Source: Ampelomyces quisqualis (taxonomy: Eukaryota; Ascomycota; Dothideomycetes; Pleosporales; Phaeosphaeriaceae). From it: DNA of 64,000 nt. The position numbers and the translations under genes were made by a program. Positions 22,276 to 34,099 of this stretch are shown one piece after another. Position 1 is the stretch's first letter. Every line of letters starts with the position of its first letter. Under the pieces are notes generated by a model. It made no database searches. It worked only from the letters and a program-made list of their open reading frames with translations, and was not told the DNA's origin. The stretch spans positions 372,001 through 436,000 of the forward strand of contig JAGTXZ010000008.1 of the NCBI GenBank assembly GCA_018398575.1, read 5' to 3'.

Positions 22276-25200
22276 CTATCTCATAGTCCTGAAGCGATCG
22301 TAGCTCGTATCTTCGTCTCTCAAGCTTCGGCTGAAATATACCGCTCCTCCATCGTCCTCTTCAGCGTCCTTCTCATGCCTACCTACGAGCGGCTGGTGAC
22401 TGCTTGTTGCTTTGAGAACCTCCTCGACGTCCAGCGGTGTAGCCGGTATGCTCACGTCCACGAATGTCTCCACCGGCGGAGCTTGACGATAGCCTGGCGC
22501 GTACGAAACACCCTGCTCCGTCTCGTCGACTTCGCCTAGTCTCGTCTTACTTGAAATTCTTGAGCCTGTGGCGTCTCTATTCTCGTACGCGCTCATTTCC
22601 GTGAACGTGGCGAGAGTCGAAGGAGTACCTGGGCGAGACGAAAAGTCATCTGGGCGTCCGTACAACTCGCCGTCGCCACCGAATTGCTCTCTAAATTCGG
22701 CCCGTTTCTTAAAATTCTCGAAATCAAGATCAGACTCGGCGACAAGCTCGACATTAGGCAAATCTAATGCGCCGGCAGGCGGCTTGTCGGGCTGCTGAGA
22801 GTACATCTCAAACATATCACCATAAGCGAGACTCTCTGGCCTTGTCCGATCTGTCGAACGACGATCAGGCGCATCGAAAATATCGTGAGGGGTGGCTGAG
22901 CGGCTCTGGTAGATCTCTTTGAGCAAGTGCCGCGACTTGGCATGGACCATGGGCGTAAGCAATTTCTTGTAAATCGCCGGATTCCCATAACGGACGGCGA
23001 CCTTTTGGTTGCGCCTAGACTTCGGATGATCGGAATGCTGTGAGCCTTCCAGATCAGAGTAAGGTATCGTGGAATAGTACAGCAACTTGTCGTCATAGGC
23101 GCGCTTGCAGTACCACTTGAAGCCCAGCAGCAGGAGGGGTAGAGGGATCATGGCGTACAACATATTGCCATTCTCGACAGAGTTGATCGAACCCACACCT
23201 TGCGCCCCTACGACAAGGGCAATCACGGCGTTCGCCAGCAACACAGCAAAGAGCACTCGGTTGACGAGTAGCTTCCAGAACCGACCACCGGATTCGGTCT
23301 TGGTGATGAAGACATACTGCAGCAGGTACTTTTTGAAGATACAATCCATGCCCACGTAGAAGGCTGTGATGGGCAGGATGATTGGCTGAAGCGTGCCCAT
23401 GCATAAACCTACAGTTGCTACAAAAAGGTAATTGTTGTAGTAGTCCGCGTACGGGAATGGCTGAGGTGCGCTGAGTTCAATCAGCTCCCGTGGCGTAGGC
23501 GAGAAGAACTTTCGTCGGAACCAGGAATAGGTAAAGATCCAGGCCTGCGAAAGGTCAATCGCTGCGCCGAGATTTCTTTGCATTTGCCATGTCAGCCAGA
23601 AGGTCGAAACATTACAAAGACCAGTCATGAGCTGACTGAACAGATGACCGTCCTGGATAGCTTGCCAAACACCGCGGTCTTGAGCTGCAATCACAGACGC
23701 AACGAATCGCCATGCTGACCCGAAGACGGAGAACACTAGCAAGTTGTTGAACACGAAAAAGGCGTATAGGCGAGCAGTAACGTGGCGTTCCCGAGAGGTC
23801 CTGGACACATCGCCAGAGTGCGTGAACAGGCGGCGGAACACTACGGGTACGCCCATGTACATCAAAGTCTGGACTAGAGGTGCCAGAATACCCTGTGCAA
23901 TGGCCCAACCCGTCGGGTGCGCCTGTAGGTTCGTTTGAAAGGCAGGCCAGACAATACCAAGGTGACCAAAGTCACTGAGGAATACAGAAGTCAACATGTT
24001 AGGTATGATGAAGGCAATGGTGAAGAGGACGATCCAGAGCCCATCCCAGAACTTCCGAGCACGACGCGTGCTTCGACTCATGGCAAGGTTTTGCCAGAGA
24101 AGATCGTGGGGTTTTGGTGCCAGGTAGACGTCACAGCCACCTGGTCCTTTCTTCCGTGTCGCGTAGGCCACTGCGTGGGCATCTTCGATATGCGCGTAAG
24201 AGGCGAAGCCATAAGACATGGGATTACGCATGTCGACGCTTTCTCGGACTTGCTTGATAGAAACCTCCAGCCTGGCAATTCTGCTAGTAAGGTAATCGAT
24301 CGCGTCCACTTTCTTTGTGCCGTTCTCTGCTCTGTCCTCCTTCACGGCCTTGCATGTAGGACGTTCAGCGGGGAGCTTGTTGGGATCGCGGAGATACTGG
24401 GCCAGGTGTGCCTCGAGCTCACGAACAGCTTGGTCGTGCGCTTCAATCAGTTTCGGCAATTCTTTAACATTCCGTCCGATGGCAGTTCGTGGGATGTCAT
24501 TTGTCTGCTTCGCTTTCTCGACCAATTCAACGATTCCAACATCCGTGCGGGAGGACGCAGGGATGTGTGTGAGCTGACACAACATTAGTAGAAGCTTCGC
24601 ATAATACGACGAGTCCTACCAGTAAAGACCGTGAATGTAAACTAGCCTTGTACTCTTGGCTGTCAAAGTACGTCCGTCTGAGCTTGAAGACGACCCTATA
24701 GTTCCACCACAGGAAGAAGCAGACGGTGCCTTCGATCAAGTACGCCACGATGACGAATGCCCAAAATCTTGGACCAAAGATATATTGAGGGGTGAATTTC
24801 ATCAAGGTCGGAACGCTGGACCACTGCTTGTAGAACGGCGATCCTCCAACGACATTGACGGGTATCAAGATGCCACATCCGAATATTGTGACCACGCAGA
24901 AGATGTTGCGAATCATCCGCATGAATCGGAGAAACACAACAGCGTCTAGCCCAATCTTATCCACAAGATCTTGCTCCTTGACATCTTTCACAGCAGTAAG
25001 CCAACTAAATGGCTTCTTTCCCAGAGGTGTAGGTCGGTGCTTCTCATCGGCATGTTTGGCTCGTGGTGCGTAGACGCGGGAGTTTCTGGGTCGCAGGAAG
25101 CAGAAGAGGAGGAAAAGAAGACCAGCTAGCACGAAGCTATATACGATGGCGGCGTATATCGAGTTTTGTTGAACCTTTATCTGCGTTACTACGATACCTC

Positions 25201-25305
25201 GAAGCACATCGATTCTTGACTTACTTCAGCTTGAAATGGATCCGCGATCAAGTCCAGAAACCTATCAGTCGAACTTTGGCTGTTCTGCCGCCGAGATAAA
25301 CCCAT
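22276..25305 (-). CDS. CSC1/OSCA-like calcium-permeable stress-gated cation channel
   Basis: Minus-strand exons 25305-25225, 25180-24620 and 24573-22276 give 979 residues. A short first exon (MGLSRRQNSQSS onward) is needed because the next exon has no early ATG; it joins DPFQAE to IKVQQNSIYAAIVYSF. The first transmembrane helices follow, with FLRPRNSRVYAPR and a helix-rich N-terminal set, then a cytosolic domain with YFDSQEYKASL and the SRSTRRARKFWDGLW entry into the main channel domain of several membrane helices (LVFSVFGSAWRFVAS, PFPYADYYNNYLFV, CMGTLQPIILP). The C-terminal 250 residues are hydrophilic. This is the RSN1/DUF221 architecture; the family forms mechanosensitive or osmosensitive cation channels. 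In-phase 44- and 46-base introns support the model. Confidence 0.93.
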
Positions 25306-26961
25306 TTTTCAGGTCCACCGCTACAAAGCGAATGTAAGAAAGTAAGATGGCCACCAAAAATAAGAGTTTCGAAGCTTCAAGAGAAGAAAAAGCCGGGTAT
25401 CGAAGAAAGCGAAGAACAGAGAATGAGACAAAGGAGAATCTCAATCGATAACGTAGATCATTGAACCGCTATTGTACGTGGGGCATCTCAATTGCAACCT
25501 CATCTTCGCTTTGTTGGGATCACCTAGATGCTTCTCCCGTGGATCGACGCTAGCCAAGGTACGTCATATGCCGCACTGACATAGCACTAACCACAGATGA
25601 AAGTTTGGGGCAAGGTGGCTTCGTGATGCAGTGCAAGTCAAACTGAGTCAATAACCCAAAAATAGAAGATCGTGAAGGCTTTTCGATGGCTGTGTCCGGA
25701 TCGAGATTGTTGGAGAGCACCGCTTGGCAGGGTCTCGTTGACAGGAAAATACGTACGGGAGACAGAAAAAATGGACCGTTGAGGCTCGAACGTGCCTAGC
25801 ACAGTCCGTCTGCGAGCGGAGGCTTTTTTTTGGCTTCAGATGACGTCAGCGACCTCCGCGATTTCACCGACGCGGCCGCCTCCTTCACGGCATCTGCTCC
25901 ATAAAGTACACGTTGAAGCCTCGCGCACGTAATGTAACTCAATCGCAGCTACGAAATAATAAGAGGCTATATACTTTTCTTTTCTTACCACAGGTCCTGC
26001 CAACTTTTGCTGGAAAAGTCGCGCCACTTATCAGATATTGCTTGAAGATGTGATCGATAACAATTGAGCCAAGCGTCCGATACGAACATATGTCCTTCTC
26101 AAAATCCGATTCAGGCACGCACGACAACCCAGATGATTACCTCTTGTCCAACCTTTCAACGAGTACAACGTCGCACACACGGCTGAAGTCATGAAGCACG
26201 TTTTCGAATCACGAGTGAGGTCTGAGCAGCACTGATCTCAGTGTTTCCGATCAGCGTACAACTCGTTTGTAAAGGGTCGTAGAAGAAATACCGAAGGCAC
26301 AGATTCCAGCAACCGCGAGACTTCGTTTTGACCTAGCCAAAATCGGTAAATTTGATTACTCGGTTCAGAATGCCTTGACCTTGGCTAGGATCAGGTGGCA
26401 ATCTGTCTGCCTCATGTCCATCACTCTTTCCACATTGAGTCACTTTGACTACGCAGGGAAATCGGTGCCGCAGTATCTCCCAGCAGTTGTCCATTTGCCA
26501 ATTCCTTGCACGAAGCATATTGAAAGGTTGATATAGCTCGAGAACTTGGTGCAACGATTGAAAGTCACTGATTGATTTCGTGTATTGGTACCCTCAGTCC
26601 GAGAGAATGGGAAATTATGTCAAAGAAATGTCATTGTTCATCCAAATACATAGCATGTTGAATTCCCCTAATGCTTTTGTTGTGCAAACTCAGATTCCTC
26701 GAGTACCGATCCGTCTGACTTGACAGGGGATGTAAAAAGCAAGAATAGTAAAACATCTGTCGAAAATATCGATAATAAAGAGGACCGATAGAGAAAGCAA
26801 GACATGTGTTCCCTGGGTCCAAGTAAATGTGAAAGCATGACTCAGAACCTCAACCTCGGTCTCGGAATGCCCTTTTGTCTCAGACTCGTGTGGCCTCGGC
26901 CGATGAGGTGCCCGCTCCGCACTCTTTCCCTTTCCTCACTGGGCCTCAAGTTACGTTTTCT
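25306..26961. other. Intergenic gap, about 1.7 kb
   Basis: This stretch contains the presumed promoter of the CSC1-like gene at its left and the 3' end of the next minus-strand gene at its right. Frames are short and unconvincing, and no repeats or RNA genes were recognised. Confidence 0.45.
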
Positions 26962-28479
26962 TTACATGTACACCTCCAGCTCGCGGCACTGTACCTCGCA
27001 CCGACACTTGGGCGGAAAGAACTCCTCAAGTGGCTGATCCGTGTCCGGTCCGGTCACTTGCCTCTCAACTTCCAGCTCTGCCTCTTGCTTGTCCTCGTAC
27101 TCCTGTAACCAACTCCCCGGCTGGACCGGCTCTTCGAGTTCGACACCTCCACTGCATTCAGCGTAAAGCTCCTCGAACTCAGCTACAGTCCACTTGCTGT
27201 TTTGAAGCGCGGATCGTCGCAGTTCTTTGTATCGAGCTTTTTCTTCGTCGTCTACGAAGTTGTAGACTTTGACCCGCGGGTAGACTACGAGTAGTTCGGC
27301 GATACGCTCGTAGATAACGCGATGTAACAAGCGGGAACATGGCGCCGTGTGGTGGAACATCATCGGCCCGCCGTGATACGGTTCGTTAACCCAGCCTTTT
27401 CGTGGTTTGGAAGGAAGGCGGACAGAGATCTCATTCAGATATGGCAGTTGTTCGAAGATTTCGTAGGACATTCCGTTGGGTCGCATGTACCGTCCGAAGC
27501 TGCCGATGGTCACTTTGAAAAAGCGCATATAGTCGTGTAAATTCATGTTGAGATGAATCTTGCGGAGCGCGTGGCGAAAAGTCGCGTAGTGGCTGAGATG
27601 AGGGTAGATTCTTGGATGTAGCTTGTAGCAGTCTGCAAACGCCGATGTGTTGTAGTCGGTAGGTAAATTGTTGTACTCGATCATCTGGTAATAGTTTCCC
27701 AGACGAGCGAGAGAACTGGCAAGATTAGCACAAGTAGATGCTGCGAGGCTGAAGGCACTGGATGATCCAAGTTCAGTTGTGCCGACGAAGCACGCGCGTA
27801 ATGTAATGGCGCGTATCTGGTGCGATGTCCATAGGAGTGAGTACCACCCCACAAGCTTGCTGGTGATCTCGGGTATGCAGCGGTTCCTATTGCGTTTCTC
27901 TTCAAGCCGATCTGACTGTTTCAATGGCTGTAGTACGCATTTGTGTATAACCAGTTCCTTCATCTCAGTCGGTAAACCGGCCCAATCGAAACTTTTGCCG
28001 TTTGCAGCCCACCAGGCTTGCATATGATCATCCTGTACCGAGTCGGGGAAACTTGGATATCGTTTATAGAGAAATTGATTGAGTGAAATGAAGCGGCCCG
28101 CATCGTTGTCGAAGACCTGCACCTTCTTGGTTGGGACATAGACCTTTTTGTTCGGGTGTTTGCGGAACACCGGACGACAAACGTAAGATTCGGTTTGCTG
28201 GTAACCGATGAATCTGACATTGAGCTTGGTGTTACGAGTGATTTCGATCTTTTCAGCTCGGAATGCTTGCTTGACGTTAATGGCGATGTCGAAATGAGCT
28301 GCCGATTGCAAGCGGTACTTGGAGATGATCTCGCGGATGTGAGTCATCAAGTGATTTTCTTCTGAATCATCGGGTCCAGATGAGCCTCCGCTATGCTCGA
28401 AGCTTGTAAAGGAGCTAGCCGTGGATCCGTGCGATGTTTGTGATCGCCAAGCAGTGGCAGCGTGATTGGAGAGGCCCAT
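26962..28479 (-). CDS. Uncharacterised 505-residue fungal protein
   Basis: An intronless minus-strand frame beginning MGLSNHAATAWRSQ. The frame stays open further upstream but only with non-ATG codons, so this ATG is used. After a Ser-rich leader comes a conserved-looking block (HIREIISKYRLQSAAHFDI), a basic segment with RKHPNKKVYVPTKKVQVF, and GLPTEMKELVIHKCVLQPL, which faintly resembles an F-box helix. The remainder is rich in Tyr, Arg and His. The last 90 residues are acidic and end with a Cys cluster (FPPKCRCEVQCREL). I do not recognise the family. Length, codon quality and the lack of a competing frame support a real gene; the function is unknown. Confidence 0.7.
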   Translation of the reverse strand: MGLSNHAATAWRSQTSHGSTASSFTSFEHSGGSSGPDDSEENHLMTHIREIISKYRLQSAAHFDIAINVKQAFRAEKIEITRNTKLNVRFIGYQQTESYVCRPVFRKHPNKKVYVPTKKVQVFDNDAGRFISLNQFLYKRYPSFPDSVQDDHMQAWWAANGKSFDWAGLPTEMKELVIHKCVLQPLKQSDRLEEKRNRNRCIPEITSKLVGWYSLLWTSHQIRAITLRACFVGTTELGSSSAFSLAASTCANLASSLARLGNYYQMIEYNNLPTDYNTSAFADCYKLHPRIYPHLSHYATFRHALRKIHLNMNLHDYMRFFKVTIGSFGRYMRPNGMSYEIFEQLPYLNEISVRLPSKPRKGWVNEPYHGGPMMFHHTAPCSRLLHRVIYERIAELLVVYPRVKVYNFVDDEEKARYKELRRSALQNSKWTVAEFEELYAECSGGVELEEPVQPGSWLQEYEDKQEAELEVERQVTGPDTDQPLEEFFPPKCRCEVQCRELEVYM

Positions 28480-29826
28480 GATGGGACGGTTCCTCGCGCT
28501 TGTACCTGATTGAGTTGAGGTCAGTAGGAGTTGCTCGATACAGCGAGTACCTTCTTGATGTTGTTTATCGCCGTGGAACCTTGAAGGGAATTGTAGGCGT
28601 AGCACGAACGATTTCGCGATTTAGGCAACAGTACCACTCACAATAAGATGGTGACTATAGGCCCGTGCGTGTGCTCGAATCACTGAAGGTAGACAGTGTC
28701 TCTACGTAGAGAAGGGAGTAATTGAGCAACTGGTTGTTCCTCTGCGTGCGTTACCGTAGGAGGTGGCGGGAATGAAAAAGCTCGCATCCGGAGTTGAAAG
28801 GGTAAATACTGCAAGTGATGAACAGATGCAGTAGAAGAAGTTCGGACCTGTGTTATTTATCTTTCTCGATTGGTAGCCTACACTGTCGGTAGGCACTGTT
28901 CATGAAACTTGCACCCCCGCACGGTGACGGAACCCCCTCAAGTAGGGCCCCTAGGTAAGTGATTCTGTGGCAAAGGCGATGATCCCTAGACCCCTCTTAC
29001 CGAACCTGTCAAAAGCCCTGTTGGGTGAATCCGGCGAAGTGAGTCTGTTTATCGCTTGCAACCCCTGTTTGACTTTGAGCACTCGCGGATAGAATTGAGG
29101 AAGGTACCATGCTGTCATATTTATGCTCAATACACGAGCAGCTGAACAGGCGGTGTGACACAGCTCACGATGGGTCATCCACTACGACTTTGATTCTGCA
29201 CAGACTTGTTACAACATAACCAACTCAACCGCCATCTAGTAGCTCATTCCGTCACCGATTTAGATTCAAATTGGCTGCCTATTACCGGTGTCTTCAGAAA
29301 GAGAGATTTCAGCAATGATCTAGCATTGCTCTTCAGGCTGAAACACTGTGTCCATGAATCAGAGTCACAAGGTAGCACGCCAAGCAGGTAGTTTGGTCGT
29401 GCAACGTGCCGAAAGGCCTGAAGTCGAGTTCATCGCGGGAAGACGTTGACACCCGAAAATGACAGACGGCGGTGATGTGATAGGAATATACAAATTTAAG
29501 GTAAGACAATGGAGAATGTCATACAATCGAGACAAGAAGCTGAGGACATGAAGTATACAGGATGCTACAGGGCGAGTTTGCGATATGAAAATAGCAGTGA
29601 AGAACGTGGGCACGAACTGCCAAGGCGCTAACTATACCGCTTGCAGCCAGGCCCAAAGCTCAATCCAATTACGATCCAGCACCATGAACTACACCCAAAC
29701 ACCATCACCACGAGCACATAACATCAACCAAAACCCGGACTGCTCACATGAGTACCAATCCGTCCTATTCACTGTAAAGAAAAAGCCAAGAAGACACATC
29801 CACAATCTCCAAGGAACACAACCACA
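28480..29826. promoter_or_regulatory. Divergent intergenic region upstream of two genes
   Basis: This 1.35 kb separates the start of the uncharacterised minus-strand gene from the MED8 start. A CA-rich stretch lies just before the MED8 ATG. No open frame of quality and no repeat was found. Confidence 0.4.
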
Positions 29827-30864
29827 ATGAACCACAACTTCCTTGGCCAACCCACCCGGGAAGACCTTCAAATCCTCGACCAACTCCGGCGCCAACTCAT
29901 GCCCATGATCGGCGTCCTCGACAAGCTCCACGCAGACATGCAAACCAAAGCTTTCCGTGGCGAAGTAATCGACTGGCCACACATCCGCTACACCGTCAGC
30001 CTCGCAAACAACTACCTAACCTCGATCAGCGCATACCTCAACGGCTCCTACAAGCCGCGAGAAGAAGCGCTGCGGACCGCAGATGGGAAGCCGATGCTGG
30101 ACCACGAGAAAAATCCGCGGATACGCCACATTGATGTCGCGACGGAGGGTGCAGCGGAGAAAGTCGGTGCGTTGCATGTTTTCCCCCAGGCTCCGTTCCC
30201 AATGGGGAATGAGCGATTAGCGGGCATGGCGGCTGTGTTGTTGGATAAGCGACTCGGTCCGCCAGAGGAAAAGTGGGTGGAGGAAAGGTTAAGGAAAGCC
30301 GCTGAGTTTGCGTACGTGCCTGGGGAATGGGGGATTGAAGCAAATAAGAAAGAGACCGGCGATGAGGAGCAAGATGATGGTGATCAAGACGAAGATGACG
30401 ATTTGAAAGAATGGTACGATGCGCTGTTTACGAAGAGGTTGAAGGGCTCTTTGAATGAGGATCAGATTGGGGAGATTTGGGCAGCGGGACATCAGGCGGC
30501 GTTTGATAGGGCGTATCAGATGGAGAAGAATCTATCGGCGCCGGGTGGGGATGAGGGGGATTTTGAGGAGGGTTTTGAGGACGAAGATGAAGACGAGGAA
30601 GAGATGGAGGATGTGCTGGGGGATGGTCAGATGCCGGTCGCAGGCGGTGCTCAGACGAATGGTGACCAGGATGCGAAGGATGGGATAGAGGATATTGGCG
30701 ATGTGGACACGCCGGAACCGCCACCTTCAGCGCCTGTGGTGATGATTCAGCGTGCGCCGCCTGCGGTGCATAAACCAGTCCCCGGAGTCCCGGCTATGTC
30801 CCTGGGGCTTCTGCATCGGTTTATGGCGACTGGAGAGGTTCAAGGGCTAGCTGGTCAGCAGTAG
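29827..30864 (+). CDS. med8: Mediator complex subunit 8
   Basis: A single exon of 345 residues. The N-terminal helical region (REDLQILDQLRRQLMPMIGVLDKLHADM, DWPHIRYTVSLANNYLTSIS) is the Med8 signature, followed by HVFPQAPFPMGNERLAGMA and LLDKRLGPPEEKWVEERL. Med8 belongs to the Mediator head module and bridges activators to RNA polymerase II; in yeast it pairs with the Med18/Med20 subunits. The central part is extremely acidic (runs of Glu and Asp around residues 185-200 and 245-265), and the C-terminus ends with a short conserved-looking helix, MSLGLLHRFMATGEV, which may correspond to the Med18-binding helix. The start ATG lies in an A-rich context directly after a CA-rich leader. It faces the methyltransferase gene across 171 bases. 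Confidence 0.9.
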   Translation: MNHNFLGQPTREDLQILDQLRRQLMPMIGVLDKLHADMQTKAFRGEVIDWPHIRYTVSLANNYLTSISAYLNGSYKPREEALRTADGKPMLDHEKNPRIRHIDVATEGAAEKVGALHVFPQAPFPMGNERLAGMAAVLLDKRLGPPEEKWVEERLRKAAEFAYVPGEWGIEANKKETGDEEQDDGDQDEDDDLKEWYDALFTKRLKGSLNEDQIGEIWAAGHQAAFDRAYQMEKNLSAPGGDEGDFEEGFEDEDEDEEEMEDVLGDGQMPVAGGAQTNGDQDAKDGIEDIGDVDTPEPPPSAPVVMIQRAPPAVHKPVPGVPAMSLGLLHRFMATGEVQGLAGQQ

Positions 30865-31035
30865 GGGCACAATGCAGCAAGACATTGGCTGGTTGCATTT
30901 TAAAGGCGCTACATTTGAACACTTTGACACGAGGAATCTTATTGCATTGTTCATTGCGCGCCTTTGGGTTTTACTCAACATCTTACGATAATTGCATTCT
31001 GCCAGAGGACACCATACGCACCACAGCCATCTGAA

Positions 31036-31821
31036 CTACTCAGATGTCAGCGCGTATATTCTGACTGGGAACAGGTTTTTGGGCATGCCCCTCTGTTGTT
31101 CGGTGGCTATGATCTTCAGGCCGGCTTGCTGGAATAACCTTCTGAATTTGTCGTCTGAGCGCGTGACGCTCGAATCCTCCTCGTCATAAATATCTCTGTG
31201 CGTTATCTCGGTCGACAAGTTCTCCTTGACGATTATGCATGATTGCCCGAGATCTTGTCCGTCCTTTGCGGGTGTGAGTCCGGCTTTGCACCGCTGCAAA
31301 TAGTTGATCAGCTGTACGTCGGTCAGATGTCCCAGACACCATTGGTTCCAGATGACATCGTATGCGCCAGGCTCGGGAATCCAGTCTTGTAGACCCAGAT
31401 TGATGACCTCGCCGACTTGGCCCTTGTCTGTCTTGCTCTCGCCGTCCCCAGCATACTCTCCGTTGCCCAAGCTCTGTACCAACTCGTCTGTGAACTTCTT
31501 CACCGGCTCGACAACATCGACCCTCCTCGCCACGCCCAGCAGCAAGCCCTTTGTTATTCTTCCAATGCCCGCTCCGCAGTCTGCGACTCGCTCGAGAGGC
31601 GGCAGGGATTTTTTGGTAGCTTGTGATTTACCGCGACGTAATTTCGTGAGGAAGTTGGAAGATCCTTGCAGATCTATCCTGGAAGTCTGTGGGTAGCCGC
31701 CGAGCATGCCATTGACGTCCGAGGATACGCTGTTCCAATATGCGAGGGAGTGGTCCACGTTGATAGAGGCATCGGGGTGGTTCGCGTCCATGAGCGCGTT
31801 GAACGGCGGATCGCTCTGCAT
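31036..31821 (-). CDS. Protein N-terminal (alpha-N) methyltransferase, NTMT1/Tae1 type
   Basis: An intronless minus-strand frame of 261 residues. It shows the SAM-binding motif I (ADCGAGIGRITKGLLL), the acidic end of strand two (VDVVEPVKKF), and the family signature YDVIWNQWCLGHLTD, followed by IIVKENLS and a C-terminal NLFPVRIYAL strand. NTMT1/Tae1 enzymes methylate the exposed alpha-amino group of proteins starting with an X-Pro-Lys/Arg sequence, such as ribosomal proteins. The N-terminal YWNSVSSDVNGMLGGY helix is also typical. A second ATG (MDANHPD, ten codons in) could be the true start. It is convergent with MED8 and divergent from the aldehyde dehydrogenase. Confidence 0.93.
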   Translation of the reverse strand: MQSDPPFNALMDANHPDASINVDHSLAYWNSVSSDVNGMLGGYPQTSRIDLQGSSNFLTKLRRGKSQATKKSLPPLERVADCGAGIGRITKGLLLGVARRVDVVEPVKKFTDELVQSLGNGEYAGDGESKTDKGQVGEVINLGLQDWIPEPGAYDVIWNQWCLGHLTDVQLINYLQRCKAGLTPAKDGQDLGQSCIIVKENLSTEITHRDIYDEEDSSVTRSDDKFRRLFQQAGLKIIATEQQRGMPKNLFPVRIYALTSE

Positions 31822-32308
31822 GTCCCTGTATGGTGGGGGCAGACGACGGCTGGTCGATTGAAGCTCAAGATTGCGAGAAGTGCGCGATTAGGTGGTTGCT
31901 GTAGCGCTCCAGAGGCCTATGGATTGGAGCATGTCAGTTGTCAGTATACGGTTAGCATATTTTTGATAAAGGTTGCAATGGCGGGTTAGCTCCAATCTGC
32001 CACGCAGGTGCCGACGCGTCGCGGCGCGCTCGCGTCTCAGGCTTGTGATCCTCAATGCTCTTACTATACGGGCACTCGAGACTCACGAATCCGCGCTCTG
32101 TCGACGACCCGACGCAATGAGCGCAGATGATTATGATGGGCGCGTCGGAGGCGGAGTGCAGGAGCCGCAAAGAGCAGTTGTATGCGGGCAAGCTAGCTTT
32201 CGTCATATCGCGGGGTCCACTGCCACTTGGGAAGGTACGACGGTCCCGCAGTTTCCACATACGTTCAGCCGATAAGATTGCTAGTTGTCTCCTCTGCCGG
32301 CCAAGGAG
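31822..32308. promoter_or_regulatory. Divergent promoter, methyltransferase and aldehyde dehydrogenase
   Basis: These 487 bases lie between two divergent start codons. Short frames on both strands (for example 31952-32275) were examined and not accepted as genes. The region must hold both promoters and leaders; no specific site was identified. Confidence 0.45.
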
Positions 32309-34099
32309 ATGTCCTGTCCCTACTCTGCCTTCTTGAGGGCTTCTCCTCTTTCATCACGCTCCTCAGCTTTTCGACTTTCTGCTCGAAAAGCCGTTAGTTC
32401 GCATCGTCGATATCCAGTGAGGTACTTTTCTGCGCAAGTTCACATGTCGGATCTCTTCGTTGAGCTCACGGCCCCCAACGGCCGCAAGTATCAGCAGCCT
32501 AGAGGCCTTTTCATCAACAATGAATTTGTCAAGTCGAAGTCCGGTGAGACCATCACGTCAATAAATCCCAGGTATGTACCTAGTTCGATTGCTGCTTCGT
32601 CCGCAGACTTACATACCTCCAGTGACGAGAGCGAGATTTGCAGTGTCTACTCAGCTGGCCCAGAAGATGTTGACGTTGCCGTAGCTGCCGCGCGAAAGGC
32701 ATTCAAAAACCCGGATTGGCGGGATATGGACACAAACGCTCGAGCGGATCTGTTGTACAAATTTTCCCAACTTATCGAAGAGCACAAGGAGACGCTCGCA
32801 ACTATCGAGACATGGGACAACGGCAAGCCATACCAGGTTTCACTGAACGATGACTTGGGCGAAGTAATTGGAGCCATCAAGTACTACGCCGGATATGCCA
32901 ACAAGATACACGGTCAAGTCATCGACACCTCGCCCACCAAGCTAGCTTACACTGTTCGTGAGCCACTGGGAGTGTGCGGACAAATTATCCCTTGGAACTT
33001 CCCGCTGGCAATGGCAGCGTGGAAGCTTGGCCCAGCGCTTTGTACCGGTAACACGGTCGTTCTAAAAGCCGCGGAACAGACCCCGCTCTCAATCTTGTAC
33101 CTTGGGAACCTTGTCAAGGAGGCTGGCTTTCCACCAGGTGTGGTAAACTTCATAAATGGAGAAGGAAGAAAGGCAGGTGCAGCGCTTGCCCAGCATCTTG
33201 ACGTAGACAAGATCGCCTTTACAGGATCAACCACCACTGGAAAGGAGATCATGAAGATGGCTGCAGTTAATATGAAGAACATAACCTTGGAGACGGGTGG
33301 AAAGTCACCGCTTGTCGTTTTTGACGACGCCGATCTTGACCAAGCAGTGAAGTGGTCACATGTTGGCATCATGTACGTTGCGGAGCTAGTTGTTCGCATA
33401 GTATGCTGACAGCTGCAGGTACAACCAAGGTCAAGTATGCACCGCAACCTCAAGGATACTCGTGCAAGAAGGAGTCTACGAAAAGTTCGTGGAGGCTTTC
33501 AAAGAGCATGTGAAAAACACTTCCGTGGTGGGCGACCCTTTCAAAGACGAAACGTTCCAAGGCCCACAAGTCACTAAGACCCAGTTCGACCGCGTGCTTT
33601 CATACATTGAATCTGGAAAGTCTGAGGGTGCGAAACTTGTGGCAGGTGGAGAGGCTTACAAGAACGTTGGAGGCAAGGGCTTCTTCATTTCGCCTACAAT
33701 CTTCACCGATGTCAAGGACGATATGAAAATCTACCGAGAAGAAGTGTTCGGTCCGTTCGTCGTCATCAGCTCATTCAAGACCGAGGAGGAGGCTATCCAG
33801 CGTGCCAACGACACATTGTATGGTCTTGGGGCAGCACTCTTCACAGAGAACATCACCAAGGCGCATCGGGTAGCCAGACTCATCGAGGCCGGCATGGTTT
33901 GGATCAATTCAAGCAACGATGGCGATATTCGCATTCCTTTCGGAGGCGTGAAGCAAAGTGGTATAGGACGCGAGCTGGGCGAAGCTGGTCTCGAGGCGTA
34001 TACCAACAAAAAGGTACGGTACAGCAAGACACGTGAATTTTGTTGCCGCAGGGCTAACAATGGCAGGCGATCCACGTCAACCTCGGAAACAAACTATAG
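32309..34099 (+). CDS. NAD(P)-dependent aldehyde dehydrogenase
   Basis: Exons 32309-32571, 32623-33372, 33419-34013 and 34067-34099 give 546 residues; the last exon is only 33 bases (AIHVNLGNKL). Seen in order are GQIIPWNFPLAMAAWK, the cofactor-binding FTGSTTTGKEIM, the catalytic-Glu block LETGGKSPLVVF, the catalytic Cys in YNQGQVCTATSR, and EEVFGPFVVISSF. These mark an ordinary aldehyde dehydrogenase oxidising acetaldehyde or similar substrates. The first 45 residues are basic and Ser-rich (RRYPVRYFSAQVH) and look like a mitochondrial presequence; a second ATG at 32444 (MSDLFVELTAPNG) would give a typical 501-residue cytosolic form. All three splice joins restore family sequence. Confidence 0.95.

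Noticed and set aside
31952..32275. Small frames on both strands in the methyltransferase/aldehyde dehydrogenase promoter
   Set aside because: Antisense to each other, no motif, and occupying a necessary divergent promoter.
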